From the NCBI GenBank assembly GCA_012798025.1, contig JAAZNX010000011.1:1-18213 (forward strand): DNA of 18,213 nucleotides. Reading direction: 5' to 3'. This DNA is from Methanothrix sp. (GTDB lineage: Archaea > Halobacteriota > Methanosarcinia > Methanotrichales > Methanotrichaceae). A program made the position numbers and the translations under genes. Each line of letters begins with the position of its first letter. The first letter of the stretch is position 1. The notes under the pieces were generated by a model, which saw only the letters and a list, made by a program, of their open reading frames with translations, had not been told where the DNA came from and searched no databases. Shown one piece after another: positions 1 through 7,163 of the stretch.

Positions 1-2364
1 ATTTCAGAAATTAAGCTTCACTTTGCCATGAAGATGCCATCTGCGAGGATATACGTCGAATATATGGACACAAAGAGAATGGGTGCAGATGAGGCGCGTC
101 TCGCCGATCTCAAGACTTTATATATTAAAAAATATAAAAATAGCACTTTCGATCTTGTGATCTCTTCAGATGCAGATGCTTTCAACTTCCTGCTGGAGAA
201 CAGAGACGAAATCTTTCCTGAAACGCCCGTCGTCTTCTGCGGCATCGTGTACTTTGACCCGGACATGCTAAAGGGAACGCGCGACTTCACCGGTGTCGTG
301 GAGGCTTATGATATAGCGGGCACAATCTCTCTCATGCTCTCTCTTCATCCTGGTACAAGGCATATAGCTATTATCAACGACCAGACAGCCACCGGGCAGG
401 CAGCAAGGCGGGTTTTGGATGGTGTTCTTCCCAGCTTTGAGAATGCTGTATCCTTTGAGCATCTGGATAACCTCACAGCAGATGAACTTCGAGAGCGACT
501 TGCAGCTCTCTCCAACGACAGCCTGATCCTGCTTATGACCATGAATCGCGACAGTGCTGGTGGGTTTTTGTCTTACGAGGATACTGCCCAGCTAATTTTA
601 GAATCAAGCCCCGTTCCCTTTTACAGCGTATACGACTTTTATTTGGGATACGGCGTTGTGGGTGGAAAGATGATCAGCGCTCATTCACAGGGCTGCGAGG
701 CTGCAGATCAGGCCATCAGCATCCTAGAAGGCGAAACGCCTGAAAAGGTCCATGTGATTGATGAAATTCCCAATAGCTACATGTTTGACTATTTCAGGAT
801 CATTCAATTGGGCATTCCTCTCGAACGCCTGCCTCCAGGAAGCACCATAATCAATCAACCATTTCAAGCTCGTGCCCGTCTCGCTGGTGAGAATCTCAGT
901 GGGCTGAACCTTGCAAAGAAGAATCTAAGTCAATCTGAATTGCAGGGATCCGATCTATCAATGGCTATTCTAGAACATGCAATCCTTACAAGAGCTGAAA
1001 TGATGAATTCGAACCTCACAGGTGCTTATCTCAAAGGCGCAAATCTCGATCAGGCTAGGATGTGCAAATCTGTTATCACTGGCGCAAATTTCGACGATGC
1101 GAGCTTAGAAGGCACCAATCTTGGCCGATCAGACCTTCGAAGAGCAAGCTTTAAAAATGCCAATTTGAATCGTGCATGCCTCCGCGATTCGCTCTTAATT
1201 GGCGCAAACCTGACAAATGCGAGCCTTGTTGGCGGGAACATCATCGACGCCAATTTTTCTCATGCGAATCTATCGAACGCCGATTTATCGGAGGCCAGAG
1301 TCTCTGGCGCGAACTTCTTCTGCGCAGATTTGCGCCACTCAAAACTGGTCTTCACGAATTTAATCGGTGCCAATCTCAGCAGAGCAGATATTTCACATTC
1401 CAATGTATCGACATCTGTTCTCCTTTCATGCGATATCTCCGCAGCAAATCTTTACGGTGCCAACCTTATGGAGTCTTGGATATGCCTGGCGAATCTGGCA
1501 GGATCGAATTTGAGCCGCTCAAGGCTGAATCTAGCCCACATAAATGACTCAGATCTCTCTGGCTGCGACTTGAGCGTCTCGGATATGACAGGAGCGATGC
1601 TTAACGGGGCCAATCTCACTGGCGCCGATTTGAGCGAAGCAAGGCTGGTTGGAACCGATCTCACTCAGACCATATTGAAAGGTGCAGATCTCATAGAGAC
1701 GAGTTTATTGGGAGCCAAGCTCAACTGGGCTGATCTGAAGGGATGCCGCCTTGTGAGATCTCAGCTTGCCCGTGCAGAGCTGTTTGGAACCGATCTAAGC
1801 GGATCTGATCTGACCGGCTCGGACTTCACCAGGGCGTATCTTCCCAGGGCGAATCTATCTGGCTCTGTTGTCACAAATGCCAAGCTGAATTTTGCAGACC
1901 TTACTAATGCCAATTTATCCAGAGCGGACATCAGAAATGCTGAACTTATAAGCAGTTATATGGATGGTGCAGACGTATCCGGAGCTGATCTGAGTGGCAC
2001 TGTCATGAAGAGGCTTAGCATGGAGAAAACAGTCTTTCGCAAGGCTAAACTCAGATCTGCTGTCATAGAGACGACGACCTATGAAGGAGTGGACTTCAGC
2101 GGCGCAGATCTCCGAGATTCAAATCTGCGTTTGACATCTTTGCACAACGTCAACCTCTCTGGCTCAGACATGCGTCGTGCAAATCTGTCCGAAGTGGCAT
2201 TTATGGATTCGAATTTGCGGGGCGCCAATCTCGAGGGCATCAAGTACGATCTGATAACCCTGTACTTCCTGGCAAATTCGGATCTAGAAGGTGTCCGCAT
2301 GAGCCCTGGTCTGCAAAAGGATCTAGAAGAGATGAAATCAGTAAAAAATTCCCTGCTCAAATGA
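1..2364 (+). CDS. Substrate-binding-like domain fused to a long pentapeptide-repeat tract (5' partial)
   Basis: The frame is open to base 1, so the true start lies upstream; the first Met (28) is probably internal. Numbering from that Met, residues 1-275 resemble the ABC_sub_bind domain (periplasmic binding-protein fold) found as the outer sensor of many methanogen and deltaproteobacterial histidine kinases. Clues are VEYMDTKR near 11, the PVVFCGI strand near 67 and the closing LPPGSTIINQP near 268-278. In those kinases a membrane helix follows; here the chain goes directly into A(D/N)LXX pentapeptide repeats from about 285 to 755, roughly 94 units, which should fold as a right-handed quadrilateral beta-helix. 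No transmembrane segment is visible after the binding domain, so the whole visible part may lie on one side of the membrane, probably outside if the missing N-terminus carries a signal. Ligand and partner are unknown. Two small secreted proteins follow closely. The domain call is from motif recall, not a search. Confidence 0.85.
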   Translation: MSEIKLHFAMKMPSARIYVEYMDTKRMGADEARLADLKTLYIKKYKNSTFDLVISSDADAFNFLLENRDEIFPETPVVFCGIVYFDPDMLKGTRDFTGVVEAYDIAGTISLMLSLHPGTRHIAIINDQTATGQAARRVLDGVLPSFENAVSFEHLDNLTADELRERLAALSNDSLILLMTMNRDSAGGFLSYEDTAQLILESSPVPFYSVYDFYLGYGVVGGKMISAHSQGCEAADQAISILEGETPEKVHVIDEIPNSYMFDYFRIIQLGIPLERLPPGSTIINQPFQARARLAGENLSGLNLAKKNLSQSELQGSDLSMAILEHAILTRAEMMNSNLTGAYLKGANLDQARMCKSVITGANFDDASLEGTNLGRSDLRRASFKNANLNRACLRDSLLIGANLTNASLVGGNIIDANFSHANLSNADLSEARVSGANFFCADLRHSKLVFTNLIGANLSRADISHSNVSTSVLLSCDISAANLYGANLMESWICLANLAGSNLSRSRLNLAHINDSDLSGCDLSVSDMTGAMLNGANLTGADLSEARLVGTDLTQTILKGADLIETSLLGAKLNWADLKGCRLVRSQLARAELFGTDLSGSDLTGSDFTRAYLPRANLSGSVVTNAKLNFADLTNANLSRADIRNAELISSYMDGADVSGADLSGTVMKRLSMEKTVFRKAKLRSAVIETTTYEGVDFSGADLRDSNLRLTSLHNVNLSGSDMRRANLSEVAFMDSNLRGANLEGIKYDLITLYFLANSDLEGVRMSPGLQKDLEEMKSVKNSLLK
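880..2292 (+). repeat. Pentapeptide-repeat tract (15-nt coding period)
   Basis: Within the first gene, a 5-residue period with Leu/Phe at the centre and Ala/Ser/Gly two residues before it runs for about 470 residues with little interruption. At DNA level the 15-nt unit is strongly diverged, so this is an old protein repeat and not a recent tandem expansion. About four units per coil would give some 23 coils, an unusually long helix. Confidence 0.85.
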
Positions 2365-2404
2365 TGGGTCACGTGCGAACGATCGAATGGAGGCTATCTC
2401 GGGG

Positions 2405-2680
2405 ATGAAGAGGCACTGCACGGATTTGCTGTTGGCAGCGATCTGCTTGATAGGGCCATGTTGCGGAGATCATGTCGGTTATCTGGACCTATTGAATCTG
2501 AACATGGGTTATGAGGACGTGAGGATGAGTCCACAGGAGCTGGCATTCTTTCTAGCCACTCATGGCTTCGATGCCAGGCCAGATGATGGCTATGTTACAG
2601 TCAAGATCGATAATTTAGTTTACAAGATGACGCCCAACAAAGAGAAGCCGGGGTTAGCCGATATAGCAGCCATCAATTAA
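2405..2680 (+). CDS. Small secreted protein, paralogue A
   Basis: Protein of about 91 aa with a positively charged start (MKRH), a hydrophobic stretch and a Cys-Cys-Gly end, which looks like a signal peptide; a lipoprotein is possible but the lipobox is not canonical. The mature part carries a conserved core (EDV.M..Q.LAFFLATH.FDA.P.DGYV, then VY...PN...PGL.DI) shared with the next gene. An in-frame ATG lies at 2387, but it overlaps the GGAGG ribosome-binding site (2389-2393), which sits 11 nt before the ATG at 2405, so 2405 is preferred. It starts 40 nt after the pentapeptide gene and is probably co-transcribed with it. No known family is recognised and no function is assigned. Confidence 0.75.
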   Translation: MKRHCTDLLLAAICLIGPCCGDHVGYLDLLNLNMGYEDVRMSPQELAFFLATHGFDARPDDGYVTVKIDNLVYKMTPNKEKPGLADIAAIN

Positions 2681-2868
2681 GGCTGCCATAGTTGCGGGCG
2701 TCTGCCTTCGCCATCCATCCCTGCTTGAAGGGGAAAATAATATTTTAGCCGTCTCTTGCGCCAATTCTGATCGATGTTCTGAATAATTAGTACAGCAAAA
2801 TCAGTCCAAATTGATCCTGTTATTTTGAACGCAATCGTCTATATGATCGCTGAAGGAGACTCGCTATT
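2681..2868. other. Intergenic spacer between the two small secreted genes
   Basis: These 188 bases have no convincing ORF. They hold an AT-rich, nearly symmetric patch at about 2734-2746, weak TATA-like sequence near 2783-2792, and the ribosome-binding site of the next gene. A separate promoter for paralogue B is possible but not clear. Confidence 0.4.
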
Positions 2869-3144
2869 ATGAAAACTGCAATGAAATATCTGGCTGCGTT
2901 TGCCTTAACTTTAATGATCTCACTGAATACCGCGTCGGCGGTCGGCGAAGACGTTGCCAATTTGAAGAGACTCATAACGGCCTTTGAAGATGTCAGTATG
3001 GATGCTCAAGACCTGGCCTTCTTCCTTGCCACACACAACTTCGATGCCATTCCAGAAGATGGATATGTAAAGCTGAACCTTCTTGGCAAGGTTTACAGGC
3101 TTGTTCCCAATGGCAATAGGCCAGGACTATGTGATATCGAATAG
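2869..3144 (+). CDS. Small secreted protein, paralogue B
   Basis: A 91-aa protein with a clear signal peptide: Lys residues at 2 and 6, a hydrophobic core and an A-S-A type cleavage site near residue 24. The mature domain aligns without gaps to paralogue A over 52 residues with 30 identities (about 58%), including the LAFFLATH block and the DGYV and PGL motifs. The ribosome-binding site AAGGAG (2853-2858) is 10 nt before the ATG, supporting the start. The leader is not conserved with A, while the mature core is, which argues for selection on the exported domain. The hydrophobic/acidic pattern suggests a small alpha/beta domain. Family and role are not recognised; the tandem position after the binding-domain/pentapeptide protein suggests a shared extracellular role, which is inference only. 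Confidence 0.85.
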   Translation: MKTAMKYLAAFALTLMISLNTASAVGEDVANLKRLITAFEDVSMDAQDLAFFLATHNFDAIPEDGYVKLNLLGKVYRLVPNGNRPGLCDIE

Positions 3145-3178
3145 AAACATGATATTTGATCATCAGAGCCCAGATATT

Positions 3179-3328
3179 TTACCCAAATCTTCTCATTACA
3201 GCTTCTACGGATCGCGAAGCATCATTTGAATCATAGCTTATGGTCGACGAGCCATCCTGGATGGCTTTATTGTAATCCCTCAGCTCGCTGTCTGCCTGTT
3301 TTAACACAATGTAGCGCACAGCTGCCAT
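3179..3328 (-). pseudogene. Possible small ORF or gene remnant (49 aa)
   Basis: On the minus strand an ATG at 3328 opens a 49-codon frame ending TAA at 3181-3179. The frame is open further upstream to about 3380 without a better start. The product is hydrophilic, with an amphipathic stretch rich in Ala, Asp and Ser and a basic end (MRRFG). There is no strong ribosome-binding site. It could be the 3' remnant of a lost gene (for example a transposase tail), a real small protein, or chance. I do not recognise it. Confidence 0.25.
3250..3266 (+). terminator. Perfect hairpin followed by T-rich bases
   Basis: AGCCATC and GATGGCT pair over 7 bp around a 3-base loop, followed by TTTATTG. It lies about 105 nt after paralogue B and could end its transcript. 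The T run is short, and the hairpin falls inside the doubtful minus-strand ORF, so the call is weak. Confidence 0.3.
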
Positions 3329-3375
3329 CACAAGACGACCTTTGAATGCCAGAAAAGGAGGCGTTCTACGAGGTC

Positions 3376-3470
3376 CAATTTAATAAAAAATCATCGTCTC
3401 CTTTCTGCTATCTGGATAAAATTAATATAATGGTATTTGGCATTGTAATAAAACAAATATAGAACGACCT
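3376..3470 (+). promoter_or_regulatory. AT-rich putative promoter region of the MC1 gene
   Basis: Several TATA-like patches occur: about 3378-3391, 3421-3432 and 3456-3463. The last would place initiation near 3486, leaving a short leader that carries the GGAGGG ribosome-binding site at 3489-3494. Which box is used cannot be decided from sequence alone. Confidence 0.4.
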
Positions 3471-3499
3471 GATCTGTAAAATAGGGACGGAGGGATATC

Positions 3500-3772
3500 A
3501 TGGCCGAGACGAGGAATTTTGCTCTTAGAGACAAGAAAGGCAATGAGATTGGTGTTTTCACAGGAAAGCAACCAAGACAGGCGGCCTTAAAAGCAGCCAA
3601 TAGGGGCCATACGGACATAAGGCTCAGAGAGCGGGGGACGAAGAAGGTGCATATATTCGTCGGTGAGAGGGTTCAAGTGAAGAAGCCCAAAGGTGCGCCC
3701 GCCTGGATGCCGGATAAGATCTGGAAGCCAAAGGTAAAGAAGGTACGCGTGGAGAAGCTGGAGGAGCTTTAA
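3500..3772 (+). CDS. Methanogen chromosomal protein MC1
   Basis: A 90-aa, lysine/arginine-rich architectural DNA-binding protein that bends DNA and helps compact the chromosome in Methanosarcinales and haloarchaea. The sequence shows the family blocks TRNFALRD, GVFTGKQPRQAALKAANRG, RLRERGTKKVH.F and PAWMP.KI.KP.VKK..VEKLE. The AWMP segment lies in the DNA-binding arm region of the family. The loop between NRG and the RLRERG block is about six residues shorter than I recall for Methanosarcina MC1. The strong ribosome-binding site GGAGGG (3489-3494) lies 5 nt before the ATG. The gene is monocistronic, with an AT-rich promoter region before it and a hairpin/T-tract terminator after it, consistent with high expression. 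Confidence 0.96.
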   Translation: MAETRNFALRDKKGNEIGVFTGKQPRQAALKAANRGHTDIRLRERGTKKVHIFVGERVQVKKPKGAPAWMPDKIWKPKVKKVRVEKLEEL

Positions 3773-3797
3773 CATATATTCATACAAGCATTCAAGT

Positions 3798-3826
3798 CCA
3801 AAGATCTCCTTTGGCTTTTTTCTTTT
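3798..3826 (+). terminator. Hairpin plus T-tract terminator after MC1
   Basis: CCAAAG (3798-3803) pairs with CTTTGG (3809-3814) around a 5-base loop, followed by one C, six T, a C and four T. It begins 25 nt after the MC1 stop and before the next gene's ribosome-binding site, so it likely ends the MC1 transcript. Confidence 0.75.
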
Positions 3827-3862
3827 GGTTGCTATCGATTACACCCCTGAGAAGGTTGTTTG

Positions 3863-4843
3863 ATGGATGTACTCTGGCTCACCGAAGAGGATGTGGCCTC
3901 GCTCTTGACCATGGACGATTCTATCGCCGCTGTAGAAAAAGCATTTACTGATCATGGGCGCGGCTTGACTCAGATGCCTCCCAAGTCCTATCTTTATTTC
4001 TCCCAATACGACGGCGACCTTCGAACGATGCCTGCGTATCTGGAGGGCCTTGAGGCAGCAGGCGTCAAGATCGTAAATGTGCATGCCAGGAATCCAGAGA
4101 TAGGACTTCCAACGGTCATGGCTCTATTGGTCTTGAATTCTCCGAAGACTGGGGCTCCAGTCTCCATCATAGGTGCGACCTATCTTACCAGTATGCGAAC
4201 TGGCGCTGCAGGCGCTGTTGCCGCCGAGCATCTCGCTCGGCTGGATTCCAGGGTTGTGGGCCTCATTGGGGCTGGAGTGCAGGCAAGGGCGCAGCTTTTA
4301 GGGCTGTCCAAGATCTTCGAGATTGAGCGAGTGAGGGTATACGATCGATCAATTGATAATGCTAAGTCCTTTGTGGAACACGCCAGTAAATTCTTAGATT
4401 GTGATTGCCGTTTCACGACAGATGCAAAAGAGGCATGTGATTGCGATATTCTGGTTACTGCGACTCCTGCACGCAGGCCTGTTGTAATGGAATCCTGGGT
4501 GAAGGCTGGAACGCACATCAATGCCATAGGAGCTGATGCCCAAGGCAAGCAGGAGCTTCAGTCATCCTTGACCAGTAAGGCCAAGGTCGTAGTGGACGAC
4601 ATCGTCCAGGCGGCTCACTCTGGCGAGGTAAATGTGCCAATCTCAGAGGGGGCACTCAAGCCAGAGGATATATTTGCCCAGATCGGAGAGATAATAGTGG
4701 GGAGAAAGCCAGGCAGGACCAACGAAGATGAGATCACTATCTTCGACTCCACAGGCCTTGGCATCCAGGATGTAGCAGTCGGATCTGTAGTTTACGAGAA
4801 GGCTTTGAAGTCTGGCATGGGAGTTTGGCTAAAGCTTGCATGA
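3863..4843 (+). CDS. ala: Alanine dehydrogenase / ornithine cyclodeaminase family protein
   Basis: A 326-aa member of the ornithine cyclodeaminase/mu-crystallin family. These are cytosolic NAD-dependent enzymes that act on amino acids; the archaeal branch typified by the Archaeoglobus enzyme interconverts alanine with pyruvate and ammonia. Visible features are the substrate-side LTSMRTGAAGAVAAEHLAR block, the dinucleotide-binding GLIGAGVQARAQ motif near residues 133-144, and INAIGADAQGKQEL near 220, whose G-A-D-x-x-G-K form fits alanine dehydrogenase better than cyclodeaminase (usually G-G-D). Substrate cannot be settled by sequence alone; other relatives reduce ketimines. An alternative TTG lies one codon upstream (3860), but the GAAGGT site (3851-3856) fits the ATG at 3863 with 6-nt spacing. 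The 3' end overlaps the convergent cofC gene by 15 nt. Confidence 0.85.
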   Translation: MDVLWLTEEDVASLLTMDDSIAAVEKAFTDHGRGLTQMPPKSYLYFSQYDGDLRTMPAYLEGLEAAGVKIVNVHARNPEIGLPTVMALLVLNSPKTGAPVSIIGATYLTSMRTGAAGAVAAEHLARLDSRVVGLIGAGVQARAQLLGLSKIFEIERVRVYDRSIDNAKSFVEHASKFLDCDCRFTTDAKEACDCDILVTATPARRPVVMESWVKAGTHINAIGADAQGKQELQSSLTSKAKVVVDDIVQAAHSGEVNVPISEGALKPEDIFAQIGEIIVGRKPGRTNEDEITIFDSTGLGIQDVAVGSVVYEKALKSGMGVWLKLA

Positions 4844-5533
4844 GCTTTTGAATTCTCGATTTGCTACTCTTTTCAGCTCAGCCTTGCCTTCTTTTGCAAG
4901 TTCAAAGCCCATCTTCTTCAGCATAAGTGGAGCATCTCCCCTTCCATGAAGGACTACCTCGGCAAGATCGCCGGGTTCGTCGATGTCGCAGCCAGCGCGA
5001 AAAGACTCAAAGATATTCAGGCGCAGGCCAAGCCGTTTTGCCTGGGCGCAGTGTTTTGGAAAGCTCAAGCCACGGTAGCAGGTCCTGAATCGTGGGCTGC
5101 GCGTCAAAACCATATTGGTTCCACCGCCCCGTCCCGGACACAATACCACATCACCATCGCAATCCAAAATGCCCTCAACCACGTCCCTCGTCAAGAGCGC
5201 AAGATCTGCCATGACGATCAAGATATCGGATGGCCAGCCATGTTTCGCGTGGCTATCTATGAATGCGTTGATGGCCTCGTTAAGCTCCAGGTTCGACTGC
5301 GAAATGGCCACATCCACGCCGAGCTCTTCCTTCTTCAGCCCGGGCTTGGAGAGAACAGTGACTTCGCCGTAGCTCGATACCACAGCTAAAACGTCTCTTA
5401 GCATGGTAAAGGCCAGGAGCCTGCGCTCCTCCGGCGTCAGCACGGGAGCCAGCCTGCTCTTGGCGTCGCTTTGCTTGAAAGGCACGATGATGTGAACCGG
5501 TCGCTGCACGCCCGGTGCATCGTCGGCACGCAA
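4829..5533 (-). CDS. cofC: 2-phospho-L-lactate guanylyltransferase CofC
   Basis: CofC activates 2-phospholactate with GTP in coenzyme F420 biosynthesis, supplying the side chain that CofD joins to Fo. The 234-aa protein shows the nucleotidyltransferase pattern of the family: IIVPFK..DAKSRLAPVL near residues 15-32, MADLALL (usually MADLPLL) near 106, PGRGGGTNMVL, YRGLSFPKHCAQAKRLG, and DIDEPGDL near 196. The start is taken as TTG at 5533: an AAGG overlapping the cofE stop lies 5 nt upstream, fitting translational coupling. A GTG at 5509, closer to the conserved region, is the alternative. It is the last gene of the L10e-aIF2-beta-76aa-cofE-cofC run; cofD is not in the window. The 3' end overlaps the convergent ala gene. 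Confidence 0.9.
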   Translation of the reverse strand: MRADDAPGVQRPVHIIVPFKQSDAKSRLAPVLTPEERRLLAFTMLRDVLAVVSSYGEVTVLSKPGLKKEELGVDVAISQSNLELNEAINAFIDSHAKHGWPSDILIVMADLALLTRDVVEGILDCDGDVVLCPGRGGGTNMVLTRSPRFRTCYRGLSFPKHCAQAKRLGLRLNIFESFRAGCDIDEPGDLAEVVLHGRGDAPLMLKKMGFELAKEGKAELKRVANREFKSSCKL

Positions 5534-5540
5534 TAAAACC

Positions 5541-6272
5541 TTAACTCATCAGATGCGGCCTAATAACATCTTTGTCTTTTGGCATGAAGACATTGCCCCC
5601 ACTTCGAGGGTACTGCAATCCTCGAAAGACCACCGCAGGCGTGCCGTCTCCAGCCTCTCCCATGAGCATGTTCGCGGCCGAGGCGATCTCGTCCACTATC
5701 GCTTCCAGAGTTATCTCCAGGGCCTTGCCGTGCATATCGCGCTTCCCTCGCCAATCGCGCAAAGCGCCGATCCCTGCCCAGCCCACAGCCACGCCAGATA
5801 CGCCACAGCGAAAGGGCCTGCCGCAGGTATCGGTTATGATGACCGCGCAATCCCTGTCAAGCCTTGAGCGTATTGCCTTTGCGCTCGCGCTGGGATCTTT
5901 GGGCAGCAGCAATATCCGCCCTTCTCCCACATTGGACTGATCTATTCCAGCGTTAACGCCGATGTGGCCAAACGATGTCGCCACCAGTAGAAATGGCCTC
6001 TCGAGAAGGACCTCTGCAGCCTCATCTAAAACGGCCTGAACAAACCTGGGGTCTTTCCCAATATCTTTTGCGATCTTTTGCGCTCTGGCTCCGGGACGGT
6101 AGCCATCCAGATCTCGAACGCGGCCTTCGGACTTGGCAACAATAGTGCTGGCCAAACAGAGCACATCACCATCATGAAGATTGAAAAGAGACTGGACTAG
6201 ATAGGCTAGATCATCTCCTTTTTTTATGGCAGGCAGGCCTTTGATGATATAACCCTGCAATGAGGCTGACAT
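5541..6272 (-). CDS. cofE: Coenzyme F420-0:L-glutamate ligase CofE
   Basis: CofE adds L-glutamate residues to F420-0 using GTP, producing F420-2 and longer forms of the hydride carrier used in methanogenesis. The 243-aa length matches archaeal single-domain CofE. Conserved stretches visible are IKGLPAIKKGDDLAYLV at the N-terminus, the early CLASTIVAKSEGR block, GHIGVNAGIDQSNV near 103-116, ITDTCGRPFRCGVSGVAVG near 146-164, GIGALRDWRGKRDMHGKAL and the closing AVVFRGL. The ATG at 6272 gives the expected N-terminus; no strong ribosome-binding site precedes it. It sits 25 nt after the 76-aa gene and 7 nt before cofC, so cofE and cofC very likely share an mRNA. Confidence 0.95.
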   Translation of the reverse strand: MSASLQGYIIKGLPAIKKGDDLAYLVQSLFNLHDGDVLCLASTIVAKSEGRVRDLDGYRPGARAQKIAKDIGKDPRFVQAVLDEAAEVLLERPFLLVATSFGHIGVNAGIDQSNVGEGRILLLPKDPSASAKAIRSRLDRDCAVIITDTCGRPFRCGVSGVAVGWAGIGALRDWRGKRDMHGKALEITLEAIVDEIASAANMLMGEAGDGTPAVVFRGLQYPRSGGNVFMPKDKDVIRPHLMS

Positions 6273-6297
6273 TTTGGGCAGTTATGTATATTCGAAA

Positions 6298-6528
6298 TTA
6301 CTGAAACCTCTCATCATGTGGCATCTTGCTGAGGCGGTAAAGCCTCGCCTGGACCAGAAGATCGAGCAGATAGGAATAGTTCTCAGCGACTAGTGCCACC
6401 AACTCATCGCTGATCTCTATCCAGGGAAGACCACCATAGCCCTTGGCGAAATCCATCCAGAATGATGACGGAGAGAACTCAAGCTGATACTTATGGTTCT
6501 CTGTAAAGGTCAGAGTGATCTTCTCCAT
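6298..6528 (-). CDS. Conserved-looking 76-aa protein of unknown function
   Basis: Its ATG (6528) follows the aIF2-beta stop with no spacer (TAA then ATG), a strong sign that it is translated as part of that operon; an AAGG inside the aIF2-beta tail is 8 nt upstream. The product is acidic to neutral, begins with a beta-like ITLTF....YQLEF pattern, has a Trp/Gly-rich centre (FWMDFAKGYGGLPW) and ends in a helix rich in Leu and Tyr. It has no signal peptide, membrane helix or metal motif. I do not recognise a family. Its place between an initiation factor and cofE/cofC does not by itself reveal a role. Confidence 0.75.
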   Translation of the reverse strand: MEKITLTFTENHKYQLEFSPSSFWMDFAKGYGGLPWIEISDELVALVAENYSYLLDLLVQARLYRLSKMPHDERFQ

Positions 6529-7158
6529 TTAAGATGCCTTGCCCTTCCTCTCCACGACCTCGGCAAAAGCCAGAGTGCCGCTGATCTTCTTTATCTTGGC
6601 CTTGACGATCTCACCCTTCACGGCGCTTGGCACGAAGATGAGATACTTGTCCACCTTAGCGATCCCGTCGCCCTTATTGCCCACCGACTCGATGCGCAGC
6701 TCATATGTCTCCCCCTCTTCGATGACATCTTTTTGCACATTGGCTGTGGTTTTTCTTTTGCGCACGGGCCTGTGAGCGCCACATGCATCGCACTTGAGCG
6801 TAAGCACGCGATCGCTCTTTATTAGGTGTGTATCTGGCAGCCTGCACTCTGTGCAGACCACATACTCCTCAAAGTAGGACTCAATCTGACGAGCAATGGC
6901 GGCCTCGCTGAACTTTCCCTGAAAGATTCCGCGTTGCCCTTCGATCTTACCAGCAGTTCCAAGCTCCTGAAGTAGATACTTCATGAGATGTTCTGGGTCT
7001 CGATTCAAAGTGTCAGCTATTGCCCCAAAGTTCTCCAGGACTGTGGTCTTGCCCTCGTAAAAGACCTTGGCAGAAGGAATGATAAACCTCTCTTTGGACT
7101 CCCGAGTGGTCGGCATCCTCTTCATGGCCCTATCCAGGCCCACTAAGTAATCATCCAT
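6529..7158 (-). CDS. eif2b: Translation initiation factor aIF2 subunit beta with C-terminal TRAM domain
   Basis: The beta subunit of the archaeal heterotrimeric factor that brings Met-tRNAi to the small ribosomal subunit as a GTP-bound ternary complex. In the 209-aa protein, an N-terminal alpha/beta domain (about 1-98) precedes a C4 zinc ribbon with Cys102, Cys105, Cys123 and Cys126. Residues about 145-205 ([18 protein letters not shown]...[15 protein letters not shown]) form a TRAM RNA-binding domain, an extension seen in some euryarchaeal forms and absent from shorter orthologues of about 135-140 aa. The ATG at 7158 is 5 nt after the L10e stop, so the two are co-transcribed and probably coupled. 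Confidence 0.94.
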   Translation of the reverse strand: MDDYLVGLDRAMKRMPTTRESKERFIIPSAKVFYEGKTTVLENFGAIADTLNRDPEHLMKYLLQELGTAGKIEGQRGIFQGKFSEAAIARQIESYFEEYVVCTECRLPDTHLIKSDRVLTLKCDACGAHRPVRKRKTTANVQKDVIEEGETYELRIESVGNKGDGIAKVDKYLIFVPSAVKGEIVKAKIKKISGTLAFAEVVERKGKAS

Positions 7159-7163
7159 CCAAA

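Larger units (their letters stand above)
3145..3499. other. 355-base region without a firm gene
   Basis: It contains a perfect 7-bp hairpin at 3250-3266, a possible short minus-strand reading frame (3328-3179), and an AT-rich stretch from about 3376 that leads into the MC1 gene and probably holds its promoter. No RNA gene is recognised. Confidence 0.5.

Noticed and set aside
1176..1547. Open frame of 123 codons on the plus strand inside the pentapeptide gene
   Set aside because: It is an alternative frame of the repeat tract with no ribosome-binding site; the long frame is clearly coding.
880..2292. Regular 15-nt spacing that could suggest a tandem DNA repeat or CRISPR-like array
   Set aside because: The period comes from pentapeptide coding; units differ strongly in DNA sequence and there is no repeat-spacer alternation.
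2681..2868. Possible C/D box or other small RNA in the spacer
   Set aside because: Isolated CTGA strings occur, but no properly placed C and D boxes or stable fold could be seen.
3391..3618. 75-codon minus-strand frame over the MC1 start
   Set aside because: It overlaps the MC1 promoter region and coding sequence; MC1 is certain.
4946..5389. 147-codon plus-strand frame opposite cofC
   Set aside because: Shadow of a well-supported cofC; the product resembles nothing and has no start signals.
5553..5940. Overlapping plus- and minus-strand frames of about 100-120 codons inside cofE
   Set aside because: GC-rich shadow frames of a conserved gene.
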